Part shown: positions 61,361-64,000 of the stretch, in pieces
How positions within the stretch are numbered: the first letter of the stretch is position 1
How the letters are laid out: each line of letters opens with the position of its first letter
Assembly: GCF_003369565.1 (NCBI RefSeq)
Contig: NZ_PIOD01000011.1
Location: 248,001-312,000, forward strand
DNA from: Oceanobacillus chungangensis
GTDB taxonomy: Bacteria > Bacillota > Bacilli > Bacillales > Amphibacillaceae
DNA: 64,000 nt
Reading direction: 5' to 3'
Notes under the pieces: model-generated
Databases searched by the model: none
Told to the model about the DNA's origin: nothing
Seen by the model: the letters and a program-made list of their open reading frames with translations, nothing else
Made by a program: the position numbers and the translations under genes

Positions 61361-61836
61361 TCTTGTCCCCCTTTCCAATACACGAAATGTATCGTTTATT
61401 GTGGAATAATAGAAATGAATCCGTTTTATAAATCACTAATAACTCAATTGTACCATGGATAGTTAATTGATTCTAGGTAACTACTTCATAATATTTTATA
61501 TTTATAGATATCTTACTAACAAATTGTGACAAAATATTGAATTTTTTATTTCTTCCTTGTAAATATCAATATGTATGCAGAAAACAAAACAAGTAGTGAA
61601 TTCCTTACCATTATTGTGTTTAAGAGTTTTATAATATTTCCTTCTATACTATTTCTAGCAAACTCTTTCCAATAATGCAAGCGGTTTTTTACAATAGACA
61701 ACGTGAGAATATTATTAATTATGTTAGAATAGTATTTAAATCCTAGATACTTTTATTAAGATGCAAAGTAATTTTGTTTAATATAAAATAACTGGATTTA
61801 ATATTATCTTAGAGATTGAAAAGTGAGGACTACATA
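61361..61836. other. Divergent ctaB-ctaA control region
   Basis: About 475 AT-rich bases. A plus-strand TGTTAGAAT (about 61722-61730) looks like an extended -10 for ctaA; no firm -35 is seen. In B. subtilis this region is controlled by ResD and CcpA, but I could not identify such sites here. Confidence 0.4.
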
Positions 61837-62787
61837 ATGATTAAATACTTAAAGTGGTTATCTGTAATTGCTACGATTGGCATGCTCTTTATCCTCTTAG
61901 GTGGCGCACTTGTAACAAAAACAGGTTCTGAAGATGGTTGTGGAGATAGCTGGCCGTTATGTAATGCTGAATTTTCTTTTGAAATGGTTGTGGAAGTCAG
62001 TCACCGTTTAGTTACTGGTGGTGTTGGGATTGTTGTTCTAGCACTTTCCATTCTTTCATGGAGATTAATTGGACATATCCGCGAAGTAAAACTGTTATCA
62101 TTTTTATCCGTTTTCTTTATTGTTTTACAATCTTTAATTGGTGCGGCAGCCGTAATGTGGGGCCAATCTGATTTTGTTCTGGCTTCACATTTTGGTATAT
62201 CATTACTTTCATTTGCATCTGTATTTTTACTAATGCTACTTATCTTTGAAATTGATAAGAAATTCGATGCAGATTCACTCTTCATTGAAAAAAGACATCG
62301 AACAGAGATATTCGCCTTATCCATTTATACACTAATCGTCGTGTATACTGGTGCATTAGTGCGGCACACAAATTCAAATATGGTTTGTGGAGACTGGCCA
62401 TTCTGTAATAATGGAGCACCACTTAGTTTCACAGACTATAACTTTCAGCAATGGGTGCAAATGGGACATCGATTACTGGCAGGCATCTTATTTATTTGGA
62501 CCATTCTTATAGTTGTAAAGATGGTTAAACATTACCGTTCGAGTAGAGTAATGAGATGGGGATGGAGCATAACGCTTGCGCTCATTACCTTACAAGTATT
62601 CTTTGGCGCGATGATTATTTTTACAATGCTCAATCTTGGAATCGCCTTAATGCATGCACTTGTAATATCTTGTTATTTTGGAATGTTAAGCTACTTCATT
62701 CTTCTGTCAGCCAGAAGCGCAAGACAAGAGAAAATGTTGGCAGATTCGGACTATAAGAATGATCTGTTAGATAAGCAGATTAACTAA
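61837..62787 (+). CDS. ctaA: Heme A synthase
   Basis: Oxidises heme o to heme a, the cofactor of the caa3 oxidase. The 316 residues form eight membrane segments in two repeats: GGALVTKTGSEDGCGDSWPL with VEVSHRLVTGGVG, then GALVRHTNSNMVCGDWPFC with QMGHRLLAGILF; the paired Cys and His residues are conserved. Start ATG at 61837 with GTGAGGAC upstream rather than seven codons earlier. Confidence 0.96.
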   Translation: MIKYLKWLSVIATIGMLFILLGGALVTKTGSEDGCGDSWPLCNAEFSFEMVVEVSHRLVTGGVGIVVLALSILSWRLIGHIREVKLLSFLSVFFIVLQSLIGAAAVMWGQSDFVLASHFGISLLSFASVFLLMLLIFEIDKKFDADSLFIEKRHRTEIFALSIYTLIVVYTGALVRHTNSNMVCGDWPFCNNGAPLSFTDYNFQQWVQMGHRLLAGILFIWTILIVVKMVKHYRSSRVMRWGWSITLALITLQVFFGAMIIFTMLNLGIALMHALVISCYFGMLSYFILLSARSARQEKMLADSDYKNDLLDKQIN

Positions 62788-62816
62788 CCACATAAAAGCT
62801 AGTGAGTATAACAAGG

Positions 62817-62854
62817 AAACAGGAAGGAGAATCTGCAGATTCTCCTTCCTGTTT
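62817..62854. terminator. Convergent terminator ctaA / pycA
   Basis: A perfect 19-bp inverted repeat AAACAGGAAGGAGAATCTG with no spare loop bases. Very strong in both directions. Confidence 0.9.
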
Positions 62855-62860
62855 ATTAGA

Positions 62861-64000
62861 TTATTCTAATTCAACTAGTAAATCTCCCACTTCAATCGCA
62901 TCCCCATTTGATACGTAGATAGCTTTTATAACTCCTGTAAATGGGGCTTGAACCGTTGTCTCCATTTTCATTGCTTCAGTAGTCATAATATAATCACCTT
63001 TTGTTACTTGATCCCCTGGTGCACAATTTACTGATAAAACTGTACCCGGCATCGTGCCACCAATATGCTTTTCATTCCCTTTTTCTGCTTTTGGTCTTGT
63101 TGTTAATTTCGATTCTACACTGTTATCCTTGATTTTTACTTCTCTAGATTGGCCGTTTAATTCGAAATAAACAACACGTGTTCCATCTGGTTTTGGCTCA
63201 GAAATGGAATTTAGCTTAACGATTAATGTCTTCCCTTTTTCAATTTCTACTTCAATAACTTCTTCTAAATTCATCCCGTAGAAGAATGTTGGTGTATCCA
63301 GTACCGACACATCACCATAGGATTCAATGAATTTATTGTATTCCATAAATACCTTTGGATAAAGTGCGTGTGCAATCACATCAAAGCTTGATACTGGTCG
63401 ATTCAGTTCTTTAAACAAATAATCTCTCGTTTGTTTAAAGTCAACTGGTTCTAATAACTCACCAGGTCGAACTGTAATCGCCTCTTTTTCCTTCAAAATA
63501 ATCTTTTGTAACTTTTCTGGGAAACCTTGATATGGTTGTCCAATGTATCCTTGCGCAAATTCAATAACAGAATCTGGAAAATCAATTGTTGCGCCACGCT
63601 CATAAACATCTTCTTCTGTTAAATTATTCTGTACCATAAAGAGTGTCATATCTCCAATAACCTTAGAAGATGGGGTTACCTTAATAATATCACCAAACAT
63701 TTCATTCACTTGATGGTACGTCTTTTTGACTTCATCCCAGCGTTCTTCCAGTCCAACAGCCTTTGCTTGCTGCTTTAAATTACTATACTGTCCGCCAGGC
63801 ATTTCATGGAAGTATATCTCGGTATGTGGTGCCTTCATTCCACTTTCGAAGTCTTGATAATATTCACGGACACCTTCCCAGTAGTTTGAAATTTTTTCAT
63901 AGTTACCAATGTTAACCTTAGGCTGACGGTCTGTTCCTTCTAGAGCATGATATAACGATTGTGCACTAGGTTGCGACGTAAGTCCTGCCATTGCACCTGT
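62861..64000 (-). CDS. pycA: Pyruvate carboxylase, C-terminal part (5' end beyond window)
   Basis: Biotin enzyme that makes oxaloacetate from pyruvate. About 379 C-terminal residues of a roughly 1150-residue protein are present and the frame runs open to the window edge. It contains the end of the carboxyltransferase domain (AMAGLTSQPSAQSLYHALEG), the following tetramerisation/PYC_OADA region, and the biotinyl domain with the biotin lysine in TEAMKMETTVQAP. Next to ctaA as in B. subtilis. Confidence 0.95.
   Translation of the reverse strand, partial: TGAMAGLTSQPSAQSLYHALEGTDRQPKVNIGNYEKISNYWEGVREYYQDFESGMKAPHTEIYFHEMPGGQYSNLKQQAKAVGLEERWDEVKKTYHQVNEMFGDIIKVTPSSKVIGDMTLFMVQNNLTEEDVYERGATIDFPDSVIEFAQGYIGQPYQGFPEKLQKIILKEKEAITVRPGELLEPVDFKQTRDYLFKELNRPVSSFDVIAHALYPKVFMEYNKFIESYGDVSVLDTPTFFYGMNLEEVIEVEIEKGKTLIVKLNSISEPKPDGTRVVYFELNGQSREVKIKDNSVESKLTTRPKAEKGNEKHIGGTMPGTVLSVNCAPGDQVTKGDYIMTTEAMKMETTVQAPFTGVIKAIYVSNGDAIEVGDLLVELE

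Overview
This window comes from an endospore-forming, low-GC Bacillaceae chromosome. The evidence is the gene content (pro-sigma-E, SpoIIGA, sigma-G, SpoVD, SpoVE, YlbJ, YlbD, GerR, meso-Dap-type MurE, BshC, caa3 oxidase) and the gene order, which follows the Bacillus subtilis stretch from ctaA through the dcw cluster to the pyr operon. My best guess is a salt- or alkali-tolerant relative such as Oceanobacillus or Virgibacillus, but that is inference. No phage, CRISPR array, tRNA, rRNA or intact insertion sequence was seen.

Most genes run on the minus strand, so read right to left. Bases 64000-62861 hold the 3' part of pycA. Bases 62787-54851 hold divergent ctaA and ctaB, then the caa3 oxidase operon ctaCDEFG and a DUF420 gene. 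Bases 54800-42473 are the ylb region: ylbA, the CAP protein ylbC, coat protein ylbD, ylbE-ylbF-ylbG, a csfG-like sporulation small RNA, rsmD-coaD, ylbJ, ylbL, tmcAL, ylbN-rpmF, gerR and a frameshifted ylbP. Bases 42198-39328 carry a DUF3397 gene, bshC and mraZ. Bases 39282-22238 are the division and wall cluster: rsmH, ftsL, pbpB, spoVD, murE, murF, mraY, murD, spoVE, divIB, ftsA, ftsZ. murG and murB are not in their usual place. Bases 21918-18920 hold spoIIGA, sigE and sigG. Bases 18195-14238 hold ylmC, ylmD, ylmE, sepF, ylmG, ylmH and divIVA. T-box-controlled ileS, lspA and rluD follow, then the pyr operon pyrR-pyrB-pyrC-carA-carB-pyrK-pyrD, with two PyrR attenuators and no pyrP between pyrR and pyrB.

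The noncoding DNA is the unusual part. At least six copies of a 240-415 bp GC-rich element (family A) with ends resembling GTTGATATAAAGTGCGAAC sit between genes, one of them inside the spoIIGA-sigE unit. Two copies of a second terminal-inverted-repeat element (family B) sit between murF and mraY and between ylbC and ylbD. A third repeat (family C) lies behind sigG between 24-base direct repeats. Several family A copies lie where B. subtilis has genes this window lacks.

Several sporulation signals can be read directly: a near-perfect sigma-F promoter before sigG, a sigma-E promoter before spoVD, a sigma-G/F promoter before csfG, and a terminator-like hairpin before spoVE whose 5' arm overlaps a possible sigma-E promoter. 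Many core genes appear to start with TTG (murD, spoVE, ftsA, spoIIGA, ylbJ, ctaD, ylbF, ylmC) or GTG.
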